A stretch of 64,000 nt of DNA from Herpetosiphon giganteus (GTDB lineage: Bacteria > Chloroflexota > Chloroflexia > Chloroflexales > Herpetosiphonaceae), in contig NZ_JAFBCZ010000026.1 of assembly GCF_016907925.1 (NCBI RefSeq), forward strand, positions 1 through 64,000. The letters are read 5' to 3'. Under the pieces are notes generated by a model. It had not been told where the DNA came from and did not search any database. It worked only from the letters and a program-made list of their open reading frames with translations. Of the stretch, positions 34,950-43,778 are shown one piece after another; within the stretch, counting starts at the first letter, position 1, and every line of letters begins with the position of its first letter. The position numbers and the translations under genes are program-made.

Positions 34950-35085
34950 GCAAGAAAGAAAAGCGCTTGGTGATTGAGCAGATGCCACGCCAAACACGAA
35001 GGCTTCACGATCAAACAGCACGCATAAGATCAAAAGAAATGGCGTTGATTGGTTGCGCCGTCATGCTATAATGAGGCTGGTTGTG
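34950..35085 (-). pseudogene. Decayed 3' end of a third tandem beta-helix gene
   Basis: Degenerate but recognisable nucleotide similarity to the 3' ends of the two intact paralogues: CCACGCCAAACACGAAGGCT here against CCGCGCCAAACTCGAAGGCT there, then GGCGTTGATTGGTTGCGCC against AGCGTTGATCGGTTGCGCC. No open frame survives. The rest of 34742-35272 contains the duplicated promoter-like block near 34907 and no gene. Confidence 0.6.
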
Positions 35086-35272
35086 GCCCTTGCACGAGAG
35101 TTAGCATACCCACAATTATCCCAAATCCTAATAATTAATTGAATTTAATCCCCATGCTCAATCAGCAAACAGGCAATCGCATTGCTTGTTGCTTTGGCAT
35201 ACACATGATGATCCTGAAGCGCTAATCAAGCGCTGGATCGTTTTAGCCTCAACCAGTAAAGGAGTTGGTTGC

Positions 35273-35803
35273 ATGACCATACGTCGCAGTTTTATAGTGG
35301 GTTCGTTATTATTAGGATTAATCGGTTGTGGCAGTCAAGCAGTCAGCACCGTATTTCCGCGGCCAACCGCTGTACCAACCAGAATTCAACAAGTGCCCGC
35401 TGATCTCGAAATAACAATTGGACGAACCATGTGTTATGGCACATGTCCAGTCTATAGCCTAACAATCGATCATACAGGCAAAGTTGGTTACGAAGGCAAA
35501 GATTTTGTCAAAGTAGTTGGTCATGCCGAAGCAACCATTAGCAACGAACAACTGCTGACGCTGATCAATGCGTTTGTTGAGCGCAACTATTGGGAGTATC
35601 TAGATTCGTATAATGAAGGCCCTGAGTGCGTAGATGGCTTCGTAACTGATAACCCAGATGTCATCACATCGATCACCATGAACGGCAAAACCAAATCAGT
35701 CCGACATTATCATGGTTGTGAAGGTTTTTCTGGCAAAGGTTGGTTATTAGAGCTGGAAAAATTGATCGATAGGACGGTCAATGTCAAACAATGGACTGAC
35801 TAA
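35273..35803 (+). CDS. DUF6438 lipoprotein
   Basis: 176 aa from the ATG beginning MTIRRSFIVG, with AAGGAG 8 bases upstream; a 29-residue longer frame lacks a signal. Lipobox LIGC puts the lipidated Cys near residue 19, followed by a Pro-rich linker. The DUF6438 domain opens ITIGRTMCYGTCPVYSLTI (near 48) and continues with the GKVGYEGKDFV strand and NYWEYLDSYNEGPECVDG. Conserved Cys pairs suggest a disulphide-stabilised extracytoplasmic fold. Function unknown. It is followed 20 bases later by the HD-domain gene on the same strand. Confidence 0.85.
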   Translation: MTIRRSFIVGSLLLGLIGCGSQAVSTVFPRPTAVPTRIQQVPADLEITIGRTMCYGTCPVYSLTIDHTGKVGYEGKDFVKVVGHAEATISNEQLLTLINAFVERNYWEYLDSYNEGPECVDGFVTDNPDVITSITMNGKTKSVRHYHGCEGFSGKGWLLELEKLIDRTVNVKQWTD

Positions 35804-35823
35804 ATTCTGGCTCAGGAAGCAAC

Positions 35824-36411
35824 ATGAATCCAAATGCTTATCGTGATCAATTGGGATTGTATGGGTTACCAACGCAAGCAGCATTGCTATTAAGCCAATT
35901 GAATGCCCCGCCACGATTGCTAGCCCATGCAATTTTAGTTCATGATGTAGCCCAACAATTGGTTAGTGCGTTGAGGGAGAACTGGCCGAAGCTAGCGATT
36001 GATCGGGATCAGGTGGCATTTGGGGCTGCGCTACATGATATTGGCAAAATTCACTATCCTGAAGAACTCAGTAGCCCGGGCCACTTGCACGAAGCAGCGG
36101 GCCAAGCGATGTTGATTGCAGCGGGGATTGATGCTCAGCTCGCCCGTTTTTGCCTTACTCATGCAGCATGGCGCACGCAAACCCTTGCGCTCGAAGATTT
36201 GCTGGTGGCGCTTGCCGACACATGTTGGAAAGGCAAGCGCCAGCAAGCACTCGAGGAGCAGGTGCTTACCCACATTCAAGCGCACTATCCTGAGCAAGCG
36301 TGGGAAATACTGCTTTTCGTCGATGAGTTAATCGAGGGGTTGGCGGCCCAGGCTGATCAGCGCCTAGCGTGGCAAGCGCAGTTTCCAGTAGCTAGCGGTA
36401 ATGGTACATGA
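35824..36411 (+). CDS. HD-domain phosphohydrolase
   Basis: 195 aa. A metal-dependent HD fold is seen as HAILVHDVAQQLV near residue 35, the signature AALHDIGKIHYPEEL near 67 (His-Asp pair), GHLHEAAGQAML, LTHAAW near 117 and ALADTCWKGKR near 135, giving the H...HD...H...D ligand series. Substrate unknown; relatives act on nucleotides. The first ATG has GGAAGCAAC before it. The last residues GNGT and the TGA stop lie in the left terminal repeat of a family B element (36404 on), so the native C-terminus may have been altered by that insertion. Confidence 0.85.
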   Translation: MNPNAYRDQLGLYGLPTQAALLLSQLNAPPRLLAHAILVHDVAQQLVSALRENWPKLAIDRDQVAFGAALHDIGKIHYPEELSSPGHLHEAAGQAMLIAAGIDAQLARFCLTHAAWRTQTLALEDLLVALADTCWKGKRQQALEEQVLTHIQAHYPEQAWEILLFVDELIEGLAAQADQRLAWQAQFPVASGNGT

Positions 36412-36720
36412 GGTTAACCACCGCCTGATCCCCTCACCCCAACCCCTCTCCCACGTGGCGGGAGAGGGGCTTTAACGCCGTGGTTCTGCCGCACTGCGTG
36501 GTGAAAACCAGTGCTCCCCCTCGCCCGCGTTTTCGTGGACTGGCTTTCAAGGGTCGGTTGTGAAGATCCCCTCACCTCAACCCCTCTCCCACCTGGCGGG
36601 CGAGGGGCTTTAACGCCGTGGTTCGTGCAAAAATCCTTGCAAAAACGGGTGCTTCCCTCGCCCGCGTTACATGGGATCGGGGCTGTTGGCAAGGGCATAC
36701 CTCCCTAATCCCCTCACCTC
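36404..36720. repeat. Dispersed repeat family B, about one and a half copies
   Basis: The left end GGTACATGAGGTTAACC matches the terminal repeat of the copies at 3611 and 42150. Two CCCCTCACC...-type hairpin units follow. The end merges into the CTCTATG microsatellite. Confidence 0.85.
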
Positions 36721-36737
36721 AACCCCCGATCCCCAAC

Positions 36738-36784
36738 CCTATGCTCTATGCTCTATGTTCTATGCTCTATGCTCTATGCTCTCA
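36738..36784. repeat. CTCTATG heptamer microsatellite
   Basis: Six or more copies of a 7-bp unit (CTCTATG, one TTCTATG) end at the hisD stop codon. A similar run on the other strand (CATAGAG/CATAGAA) occurs at 47089-47130. Confidence 0.85.
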
Positions 36785-36785
36785 G

Positions 36786-38120
36786 TTACTGCTCCAAACG
36801 GCGGCGCACCGCAGCAGCATGGGCGGTCAGGCCTTCGGCCTCAGCCAAACGCTGGGCCACAGGGCCTAAGCGTTGTAAGGCTTTTTCGTTCAAGCCGACC
36901 AACGAAATCACCTTGCGAAAGTGATCAACATTGACAGGCGAGGCGTAGCGGGCGGTTCCACCTGTCGGCATAATGTGCGATGGGCCAGCCACATAATCGC
37001 CCAAGACTTCAAATGAACGCTCGCCGATGAAAATGCCGCCAGCATTGCGCACCTTGCCAACATATTGCCAAGGATCATTCAGCAATAAGCAGAGGTGTTC
37101 GGGGCCATAAGCATTGCTCAGTTCAAACGCCACATCCAACGATGGCACAAGCACAATTCCTGAACGATTGGCCAAGGCTTGAGCCGTGATCTCCGCACGG
37201 TCTAGCTCCTCAAGTTGGCGGGCAACCGCAGCTTGCACTTTTTCGGCCAATGGCAACGATGGTGTAAGCAAAATCGCCGAAGCCAACAGATCGTGCTCTG
37301 CTTGGGCCAACAAATCGGCGGCCACTAACTCAGGGTTGGCATCAGCATCGGCAATCACCATGGTTTCGGTCGGGCCGGGCAAGGCTTCAATATCGACCGT
37401 GCCATAGACCGCTTTTTTGGCCAGCACCACAAATAAATTGCCAGGCCCAATAATTTTATCAACATGAGGTACGCTGTCGGTGCCATAGGCCATGGCTGCA
37501 ATCGCCTGCGCCCCACCCAAGCGAAAAATCCGATCGACCCCAGCAATATCGGCAGCAACCAGCACGAGCGGCGAAATCTCGCCAGTAGACCGTTGTGGCG
37601 GCGAACAAACAATAATCTCGCGCACCCCAGCAACCTTGGCCGGAATCACGCCCATCAACAGCGATGAAGGCAACGGTGCAGTGCCCCCAGGCGCATAGGC
37701 TCCAATCCGATCAAGCGGCAACACAATTTGGCCAAGCGCCCCTTCATCGCTCCAATCGACCCAACTTTGGCGGGTTTGTTTGCGGTGAAAGCGCTCAATT
37801 TCGGCGGCAGAAACCCGCAAGGCCTCGATCAACAATGGATCAACCAAGGCATACGCAGCTTCGATTGCCAAACGATCAACCTCAAACTCGTTGATAGCCA
37901 CACCTTCGATGGTGCTGCTCCAATGCTGCAAGGCTGCATCGCCATCGCGGCGCACACTGGCCAAAATCTGGTCGACCGCTGCGGCTGGAGTTGTGCCAGC
38001 ACCAAACATACTATCGAGGCTTTGTTGCAAACGCTCAGGAATTTCGACCGTATCGAAGGCCACTCGCGCTAATGGCCCTTGTTTGGCCAACGCAAGATCG
38101 GTATAAAGCTTAATCGGCAT
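36786..38120 (-). CDS. hisD: Histidinol dehydrogenase
   Basis: Last step of histidine biosynthesis: NAD-dependent oxidation of L-histidinol to histidine, cytoplasmic, Zn-dependent. 444 aa, standard length. Motifs include [20 protein letters not shown] near 136, [25 protein letters not shown] near 198, [15 protein letters not shown] near 218, [19 protein letters not shown] near 255 and the late [14 protein letters not shown] lies 5 bases before the ATG. No other his genes are in the window, so it is an isolated his gene, as is common in this phylum. Confidence 0.97.
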   Translation of the reverse strand: MPIKLYTDLALAKQGPLARVAFDTVEIPERLQQSLDSMFGAGTTPAAAVDQILASVRRDGDAALQHWSSTIEGVAINEFEVDRLAIEAAYALVDPLLIEALRVSAAEIERFHRKQTRQSWVDWSDEGALGQIVLPLDRIGAYAPGGTAPLPSSLLMGVIPAKVAGVREIIVCSPPQRSTGEISPLVLVAADIAGVDRIFRLGGAQAIAAMAYGTDSVPHVDKIIGPGNLFVVLAKKAVYGTVDIEALPGPTETMVIADADANPELVAADLLAQAEHDLLASAILLTPSLPLAEKVQAAVARQLEELDRAEITAQALANRSGIVLVPSLDVAFELSNAYGPEHLCLLLNDPWQYVGKVRNAGGIFIGERSFEVLGDYVAGPSHIMPTGGTARYASPVNVDHFRKVISLVGLNEKALQRLGPVAQRLAEAEGLTAHAAAVRRRLEQ

Positions 38121-38203
38121 AACGGCTCCATCTATCCAAGGTCAAGGCCCTAGCATGCTACCAAATTCAGGCTTGAGCGCAAATGCCCAATTCGGCCCAC
38201 GCC

Positions 38204-38230
38204 TTGAACCACGCAGGTTTGGGCTATAAT
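38204..38230 (+). promoter_or_regulatory. Promoter for a leaderless LuxR-type regulator mRNA
   Basis: TATAAT at 38225-38230 with TTGAAC at 38204-38209 (15-bp spacing). The ATG of the downstream gene is at 38237, 7 bases after the -10 element, where transcription should start. There is no ribosome-binding site, so the message is predicted to be leaderless. Confidence 0.65.
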
Positions 38231-38236
38231 GCCAGC

Positions 38237-40843
38237 ATGGCAATTGCAATGTTGGCAACCAAACTGATGATTCCAAACCCGCGGACGAGCGTCGTTAATC
38301 GCAGCCAGCTACTGGCGCGGCTTCAACGCGGCCTTGATCGGCGGGTGACCTTGGTTGCAGCGCCAGCAGGCTTTGGCAAAACAACCTTGCTGAGCACATG
38401 GCTGAATCAAACTAGCCATGCCAAAGCGTGGCTAACCCTCGATCAGCGCGATAATGATCCGTTGCGCTGGCTGAGCTATCTGGTGGCAGCGTTGCAAACG
38501 ATTGAGCCAACGCTTGGCCAAAGCGTGCAGCAAGCACTCCAAGCAGCCCAACCAGCCCCAAGCGAGCAACTGCTGGTTAGCTTAATCAATGAGATTCATC
38601 GAATCAAGCAACCAATGCTGCTACTGCTCGATGATTATCATGTGATTGAAAATCAAGCAGTTGACGATATGCTCAATTTTTTGTTGGAGCATATGCCCAA
38701 CTCGATGCATCTTGTGGTGGCAACCCGCGAAGACCCACAAATCCCCTTGGCCCGTTTACGCGCCCGCGGCCAATTGAACGAATTGCGGGTTAGCGATTTA
38801 CGCTTCAATTTGGCTGAAAGTAGCGAATTTCTCACCACCGTCATGGGCTTGCACTTACCCGATCAGGCGATTGCCAAGCTCGAAACCCGGACCGAAGGCT
38901 GGGTTGCTGGGCTACAACTTGCGGCGCTCTCACTCCAAGGCCAGCACGATCCAAGCAGCTTTATCGAAACATTTAGCGGCCAGCATCACTTTATTTTAGA
39001 TTATTTGCTCAGCGAAGTGCTGCACCAGCAAACGCCAGCGATCCAAGCCTTTTTGCTGCAAACCTCGATTCTTGAACGCATGACTGGGCCGTTGTGCAAT
39101 GCAGTTTTGAACCAAACCAACAGTCAAGCCATCCTTACCCAAATCGATCAGGCGAATTTATTTATTGTGGCGCTCGATCAGCAACGCGCTTGGTATCGCT
39201 ATCATCAGCTATTTAGCGATTTACTCCGCCAGCGTTTGGCCCAACAAATCACTCAGCCAGAGCTTGCGGCCCTGCATCAACGGGCCAGCCTTTGGTATCA
39301 ACAGCACGATTTGCTGCTCGAAGCCTTTCAGCATGCCACGCTGGGCCACGATTATCAACGCGCCGAGCAATTGATGCTCCAAATGCCGCTGCACGCCAAT
39401 GGTTTTGTCTCGGCGATGCTCAATTGGCTGGCGAGTTTGCCCAGCACAGTGCTTGATCAACAACCTTCGTTGTGGGTGCGCTATGCGGCAATTTTGCTGG
39501 TGCTAGGCCAAACCAGCGGCGTTGAAGCAAAATTGCAAGCAGCAGAACGTGGCTTACAGCAACAGCCCGATAATGAACACACCCGGGATTTAATTGGCCA
39601 AATTGCCGCCGCGCGCACAACCATCGCCTTAACCCAATATCAAATTGAGACGATTATCGCCCAAGCGCAACGGGCTTTTGCCTATTTGCATCCCCAGAAT
39701 TTGCCATTTCGGGCGACGACCAATTGGGCTTTGGCCTATGCCTATCAAGTGCGCGGCGAACGCCAGAACACGAACATTGCCCTGAGCCAAGCAATCGAAC
39801 TGAGCCAACAAGCCAATGATACGTTTACCCTGATTTTGGCTTTAATCGGCATGGGCCAACTGCAAGAGAGCAACCTAGAGCTGTATCGGGCCGCCGCAAC
39901 CTATCGTCATGTGCTGCAATTGGCGGGCGAGCAGCCGCAGCAAATCATCTACGAGGCCCAACTTGGCTTGGCACGAATTTCCTATCAATGGAACGATTTG
40001 GCCGCCGCCGAGCAGCATGCCCAGCAAAGCCTGCACCTTGCGCTGCAATACGAGCAAGGCATCGATCGCTTTATTTTGTGCGAATTGATGTTGTCCCAAA
40101 TTAAGCTGGCCCACAACGATCTGGCGGGAGCCAAACGGCTGCTTGAGCAAACTGAACAATTGGCGCGCCAGCATAATTTTGTGCAACGCTTTGCTGAAAT
40201 TGCCCATGTGCGAATTCAATTGCTCTTGCGCGAAGCCAAATTGAGCAACGCCAAGCAACTTGCCACCAGCCATCAACTCGCATTTTGCCAAGCCCAGATT
40301 GCCTTGGCCCAAGCTCAGCCAGCAGCGGCAATTACCATCCTAACGCTGCTCCAGCAGCAATCCCAAGCCAACAATTGGCCCGACCAGTTGGTGCAAGCTT
40401 GCTGCTTGTTGGCGCTAGCCTATGCCGCCCAAGGCCAAAACGCACAGGCAATCGAATGGCTCCAACAAGCGCTACCATTGGCAGAGGCCAATCAATTAAT
40501 CCGCAGCTTGCTTGATTATGGCCCTGTAATGCAGCAACTTTTGCATACGGCCCAAGCCCATGGCCTGCACTCGTCACTGATTGATCAAGCACTCCCCATG
40601 TTTAACCATAATTCCTCAATTAAACCCCAAGCAAAGCTGGTCGAGCGGCTGAGCGAGCGCGAAATCGAGGTGCTACAACAGATTGCCGCAGGCTCCACCG
40701 ACCGCGAAATTGGCGAGCGGCTATATCTGTCGATCTACACGGTAAAAGTGCATGCCCGTAATATTTATGCCAAACTTGAGGTCACGAATCGCACCCAAGC
40801 TGTTGCCCGTGCCCGCAGCCTCGGCATCTTGCCCCAAACCTAA
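38237..40843 (+). CDS. MalT-type (STAND) LuxR family transcriptional regulator
   Basis: Large ATP-dependent activator. 868 aa from the ATG beginning MAIAMLATKLMIP, a normal family start; the longer frame lacks support. The P-loop AAPAGFGKTT is at 41-50, the Walker B LLLLDDYHVI at about 128-137, and winged-helix and TPR-like repeats occupy the middle (YRYHQLFSDLLRQRL near 322). The C-terminal LuxR HTH is LSEREIEVLQQIAAG, then DREIGERLYLSIYTVKVHA, near 800-860. The middle is very Gln/Ala-rich. The gene likely regulates a neighbour, such as the DUF4386 fusion 125 bases downstream on the same strand; its ligand is unknown. Confidence 0.92.
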   Translation: MAIAMLATKLMIPNPRTSVVNRSQLLARLQRGLDRRVTLVAAPAGFGKTTLLSTWLNQTSHAKAWLTLDQRDNDPLRWLSYLVAALQTIEPTLGQSVQQALQAAQPAPSEQLLVSLINEIHRIKQPMLLLLDDYHVIENQAVDDMLNFLLEHMPNSMHLVVATREDPQIPLARLRARGQLNELRVSDLRFNLAESSEFLTTVMGLHLPDQAIAKLETRTEGWVAGLQLAALSLQGQHDPSSFIETFSGQHHFILDYLLSEVLHQQTPAIQAFLLQTSILERMTGPLCNAVLNQTNSQAILTQIDQANLFIVALDQQRAWYRYHQLFSDLLRQRLAQQITQPELAALHQRASLWYQQHDLLLEAFQHATLGHDYQRAEQLMLQMPLHANGFVSAMLNWLASLPSTVLDQQPSLWVRYAAILLVLGQTSGVEAKLQAAERGLQQQPDNEHTRDLIGQIAAARTTIALTQYQIETIIAQAQRAFAYLHPQNLPFRATTNWALAYAYQVRGERQNTNIALSQAIELSQQANDTFTLILALIGMGQLQESNLELYRAAATYRHVLQLAGEQPQQIIYEAQLGLARISYQWNDLAAAEQHAQQSLHLALQYEQGIDRFILCELMLSQIKLAHNDLAGAKRLLEQTEQLARQHNFVQRFAEIAHVRIQLLLREAKLSNAKQLATSHQLAFCQAQIALAQAQPAAAITILTLLQQQSQANNWPDQLVQACCLLALAYAAQGQNAQAIEWLQQALPLAEANQLIRSLLDYGPVMQQLLHTAQAHGLHSSLIDQALPMFNHNSSIKPQAKLVERLSEREIEVLQQIAAGSTDREIGERLYLSIYTVKVHARNIYAKLEVTNRTQAVARARSLGILPQT

Positions 40844-40968
40844 AATCCACAGCCAAATGAAAATCCAGCCTACCTCGCCGAATAACTCGTTTGAGGTATG
40901 ACAGGCTGCGCCCCAACTTGTATCCTGCTCACAGATCGAACACGACGCATAGTTCAAAGCAGGAAGGT

Positions 40969-41940
40969 ATGGCAAATTCATCGCCGCATTATCAGATTCA
41001 GATCAAAGGCCAGCTTGACCCAGGTTGGGCTGAATGGTTCGATGATTTAGCCATCAGCCATACGCCGCAAGGCGATACGCTGCTAACTGGCCCAATCGTT
41101 GATCAAGCAGCCTTATATCGGGTTTTGCGCAAAATTCGCGATTCAGGCTTGAGTTTGATTGCAGTCGTGCCACTTGAGCAACCAATTAGCATTTCACAAG
41201 GAGCAAGCACCATGGCCAACCAACGCCGCCACGCCATTCTCATTGGGATCTTTTTTATCTTGGCAGCAGTCAGCTCGATTCTTGGTTTACTCTGGTATGC
41301 GCCGTTGCTAACCGAAAGCGATTATTTGCGCACCGGCGCAGCCAATGCCAACCAAATTGTGTTTGCAGCGCTGATGGAACTGGTTCTCGTGACGACCGCC
41401 GTTGGCACAGCCGTCACGATGTTTCCAATCTTACGTCAATATAGCGAACGCATTGCCTTGGCGCATTTGTGTTTTCGCTTCCTCGAAGCAGTGGTGATTA
41501 CGATTGGAATTGTGGGCATGTTGGCCTTGCTCTCAATCAGCCGCGAATTTAGCAATGCAGCCGCAGCCGATGAGCAAAGCTATCGCGTGGTTGGCACAGC
41601 GTTAATCGCCATCCACGATTGGACATTTATGCTTGGGCCAAATTTCATGCTTGGGTTAAACACAATTATGTATAGCTACATTTTCTTTCAAACCCGCCAG
41701 ATTCCACGGCCAATCGCCACGCTGGGCTTGGTTGGTTCAAGCCTCATTTTTCTTGCATCCCTGTTGGAAATGTTTGGAATTATCGAGCAACTTTCGACTT
41801 GGGGCGCACTCTTGGCAATTCCAGTTGCACTTACCGAAATGAGTTTGGCAATTTGGTTGATTACCAAGGGCTTCAAACCCAACGCAAATGCAGCAAAAAC
41901 CAACTCAAGCCAGCAACTCGTCAATAGCAGCCCAATCTAA
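40969..41940 (+). CDS. Membrane protein: small regulator-associated domain fused to DUF4386
   Basis: 323 aa from the ATG beginning MANSSPHYQIQIKG, with GGAAGG upstream. Residues 1-70 match a family of small stand-alone proteins found beside LuxR/TetR-type regulators (pattern IKGxLDPxWxxWFxxL and PDQAALxxVLxKIRDxxLxL; here KGQLDPGWAEWFDDL and VDQAALYRVLRKIRDSGLSL). Residues from 82 form a DUF4386 membrane domain of six or seven helices (HAILIGIFFILAAVSSILGLL onward, quoted shortened by family call). An internal ATG at 41212 has AAGGAG 9 bases upstream and exactly begins the DUF4386 part. The gene may therefore produce both the fusion and the membrane part alone (inference). Confidence 0.83.
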   Translation: MANSSPHYQIQIKGQLDPGWAEWFDDLAISHTPQGDTLLTGPIVDQAALYRVLRKIRDSGLSLIAVVPLEQPISISQGASTMANQRRHAILIGIFFILAAVSSILGLLWYAPLLTESDYLRTGAANANQIVFAALMELVLVTTAVGTAVTMFPILRQYSERIALAHLCFRFLEAVVITIGIVGMLALLSISREFSNAAAADEQSYRVVGTALIAIHDWTFMLGPNFMLGLNTIMYSYIFFQTRQIPRPIATLGLVGSSLIFLASLLEMFGIIEQLSTWGALLAIPVALTEMSLAIWLITKGFKPNANAAKTNSSQQLVNSSPI

Positions 41941-41956
41941 GCATTTGCGAGAAACG

Positions 41957-42153
41957 GTATAGTGGTTCATTGGATTGCCAATCGGGTTCCCTCACCCCCC
42001 AGCCCCCTCGCCCACTAGACGCGGGCGAGGGGGGCACTCGTTTTTACCAAGGATTTTTCCATGAACCACGGCGTTAAAGCCCCTCGCCCGTTGGACGGGA
42101 GAGGGGTTGGGGTGAGGGGATCAGGCCGTGGTTAACCTGATGAACCACTACAA
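41957..42153. repeat. Dispersed repeat family B, complete copy
   Basis: The ends TATAGTGGTTCATTGG and ATGAACCACTACA (complement GTAGTGGTTCATCAGG) are related inverted repeats. Inside lie the two usual hairpin blocks. The decamer AGAAACGGTA is found just left (41950) and right (42159) of the unit. Confidence 0.85.
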
Positions 42154-42187
42154 TTCGGCAGAAACGGTACTAGCGCACTACCCACTT

Positions 42188-42234
42188 AATCGCTCTTGCA
42201 TACAGCCGCAAAACTCTGTATGCTTAGAGCGATT
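42188..42234. promoter_or_regulatory. Two-part inverted repeat upstream of the STAS gene
   Basis: AATCGCTC pairs with GAGCGATT and, inside it, GCATACAG pairs with CTGTATGC around a 10-nt loop. The structure ends 31 bases before the STAS gene start and has no U-tract, so it looks more like a leader RNA structure or protein-binding site than a terminator. Confidence 0.5.
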
Positions 42235-42265
42235 CTCCCCTTCCAACCGCAAAGGTAGGTGCGCA

Positions 42266-43300
42266 ATGTCGCAACCCACAGAGCAAGAACTGGTTACCAA
42301 ACGGCTCAAAACTACGGTCTATTGGTTGCTCGGCGGCTCCCTGATCTCATTATTTCTGTATCTGTTTATGGGCGATTTGGTTGCGGTTGCCAGCTTTACC
42401 GTTACCAGTGGGTTGTTAGCCACGGCATTTTGGCTCATCCAACGCCAATACAATCAGCCAGCAGTGGTCTTGATGAACATGGCAGCCTTGAGTTTGGTAA
42501 TTGTTGGCTCGTTTCGCTTTTTCACCTTGCTCTCAATCGCCACCGTGACGATTATTTCAATTGTGCTGGTGCTGCCGTTTGTTGATAGTAAGCGCTTGCT
42601 CGGAATTTGCGGTTTGGCATGGGTCGTCAGCATCGTCAGCATCACCAATCGCCTGCGAATCGATCAAGTTGCTGGCTCTGAGATGCCAGTTCGCGTCATT
42701 CTCAACTCGCTCTCGATTTTGATCATTATGGGCTTGCTTTGGCAAATTCACCGCCAATTGACCACTAGCCTCCAAGCCAGCAACAGCGCCAACCAAGCCT
42801 TGCGCGCCAGCCAACAATCGCTTGAACAGCAAATTGAGCAACGCACCTCAGCCTTACAACGGGCCTTGCGCGATGTCCAAGCCCAAGCAGATAGCCAAGC
42901 GGTGTTGGCTCAACAGTTGGCCGAACAACAAACCACCATTCGCAACCTCAGCGTGCCAATTTTGCCAATCACCCAACATAGCTTGGTCGTGCCCTTGGTT
43001 GGGGCCTTGGATGCAGAGCGCTTGAGCACCTTGGTTGAGCAAATTTTGGCCAATCTCAAAAGCCAACGCACCCGCAACTTGATTCTTGATATTACTGGCG
43101 TGCCAACCTTGGATCGTGATGCAGGCCGAACGTTGCTCAAAGTGAGCAATGCAGCCCGCTTGTTAGGAGCAAGCACGACCCTGATCGGCGTGCGGCCCGA
43201 TGTGGCCGAAATGCTGGTGAGCATCGGGCTGGATTTGCGCTCAATTCGCAGCGAAAAAGATTTGCAAAGCGTGGTGTATAGCCTCGTGCAAACATCCTAA
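42266..43300 (+). CDS. Membrane-anchored RsbR-like STAS domain protein
   Basis: 344 aa from the ATG beginning MSQPTEQELVTKR, with AGGT-type signal upstream; the longer frame begins in a family B repeat. Six hydrophobic segments lie at about 20-185 (LLGGSLISLFLYLFMG first), then a Gln-rich coiled coil (about 190-250). A STAS domain ends the protein: LVVPLVGALDAERLSTLVEQ, LILDITGVPTLDRDAG and ARLLGASTTLIGVRPDVAEML. This is the RsbR/RsbRA type of partner-switching stressosome co-antagonist, here with a membrane sensor. No RsbS/RsbT genes are adjacent, so the pathway is unknown. Confidence 0.85.
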   Translation: MSQPTEQELVTKRLKTTVYWLLGGSLISLFLYLFMGDLVAVASFTVTSGLLATAFWLIQRQYNQPAVVLMNMAALSLVIVGSFRFFTLLSIATVTIISIVLVLPFVDSKRLLGICGLAWVVSIVSITNRLRIDQVAGSEMPVRVILNSLSILIIMGLLWQIHRQLTTSLQASNSANQALRASQQSLEQQIEQRTSALQRALRDVQAQADSQAVLAQQLAEQQTTIRNLSVPILPITQHSLVVPLVGALDAERLSTLVEQILANLKSQRTRNLILDITGVPTLDRDAGRTLLKVSNAARLLGASTTLIGVRPDVAEMLVSIGLDLRSIRSEKDLQSVVYSLVQTS

Positions 43301-43346
43301 TATCTGCTATGATCGCACCAATTCAGCCAGTTCACAAGGATTTTGT

Positions 43347-43742
43347 ATGTTGCTCGTTGCTAGCTACCTTGCCCAAAGCACCATCCATGGCATCGGCGTA
43401 TTTACGGCCAATTTTATTCCCGCCAACACCATTATTTGGGAGTTCAATCCAGCAGTCGATTGGCGCATGAGCGCCGACGACGTTACGGCCTTTCCTGAAC
43501 CCTACCGGAGTGCATTCACTGCCTATATGTATGTTGATGATGAGGGTTATTATGTTTTGTGCGGTGATAATGCGCGCTATTTCAATCATTCAGCAACGCC
43601 CAATTGCGATGATGCAGGAGCCTACACCCGCACCGTGCGCGATATTCAAGCAGGCGAAGAATTGACCTGCGATTATTTTGTGTTCGATGAAATTACCCGC
43701 CAGCACGGGCTTGAGGTCAGTAGTTTTGTTCGGGTCGAGTAA
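43347..43742 (+). CDS. SET-domain protein methyltransferase-like protein
   Basis: 131 aa, essentially only a SET domain, the fold that transfers methyl from SAM to protein lysines. Opening AQSTIHGIGVFTANFIPANT, core RYFNHSATPNCD near 80 and AGEELTCDYFVFDE near 103 match the SET catalytic motifs NHSxxPNC and GEELxxDY. AAGGAT lies 7 bases before the ATG. Post-SET cysteines are absent. Substrate unknown; such short SET proteins occur in many bacteria. A bidirectional terminator follows. Confidence 0.9.
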   Translation: MLLVASYLAQSTIHGIGVFTANFIPANTIIWEFNPAVDWRMSADDVTAFPEPYRSAFTAYMYVDDEGYYVLCGDNARYFNHSATPNCDDAGAYTRTVRDIQAGEELTCDYFVFDEITRQHGLEVSSFVRVE

Positions 43743-43748
43743 TCTACC

Positions 43749-43776
43749 AAGCTGCCTGATGCCGCAGGCAGCTTTC
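43749..43776. terminator. Bidirectional terminator between convergent genes
   Basis: Perfect 10-bp stem AAGCTGCCTG/CAGGCAGCTT with a 6-nt loop, in the 36-bp gap between the SET gene and the minus-strand membrane gene. Confidence 0.8.
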
Positions 43777-43778
43777 AG

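Noticed and set aside
36671-36934. 87-residue open frame over the CTCTATG run
   Set aside because: Translation of the microsatellite (YALCSMFYALCSM) running into the hisD gene antisense.
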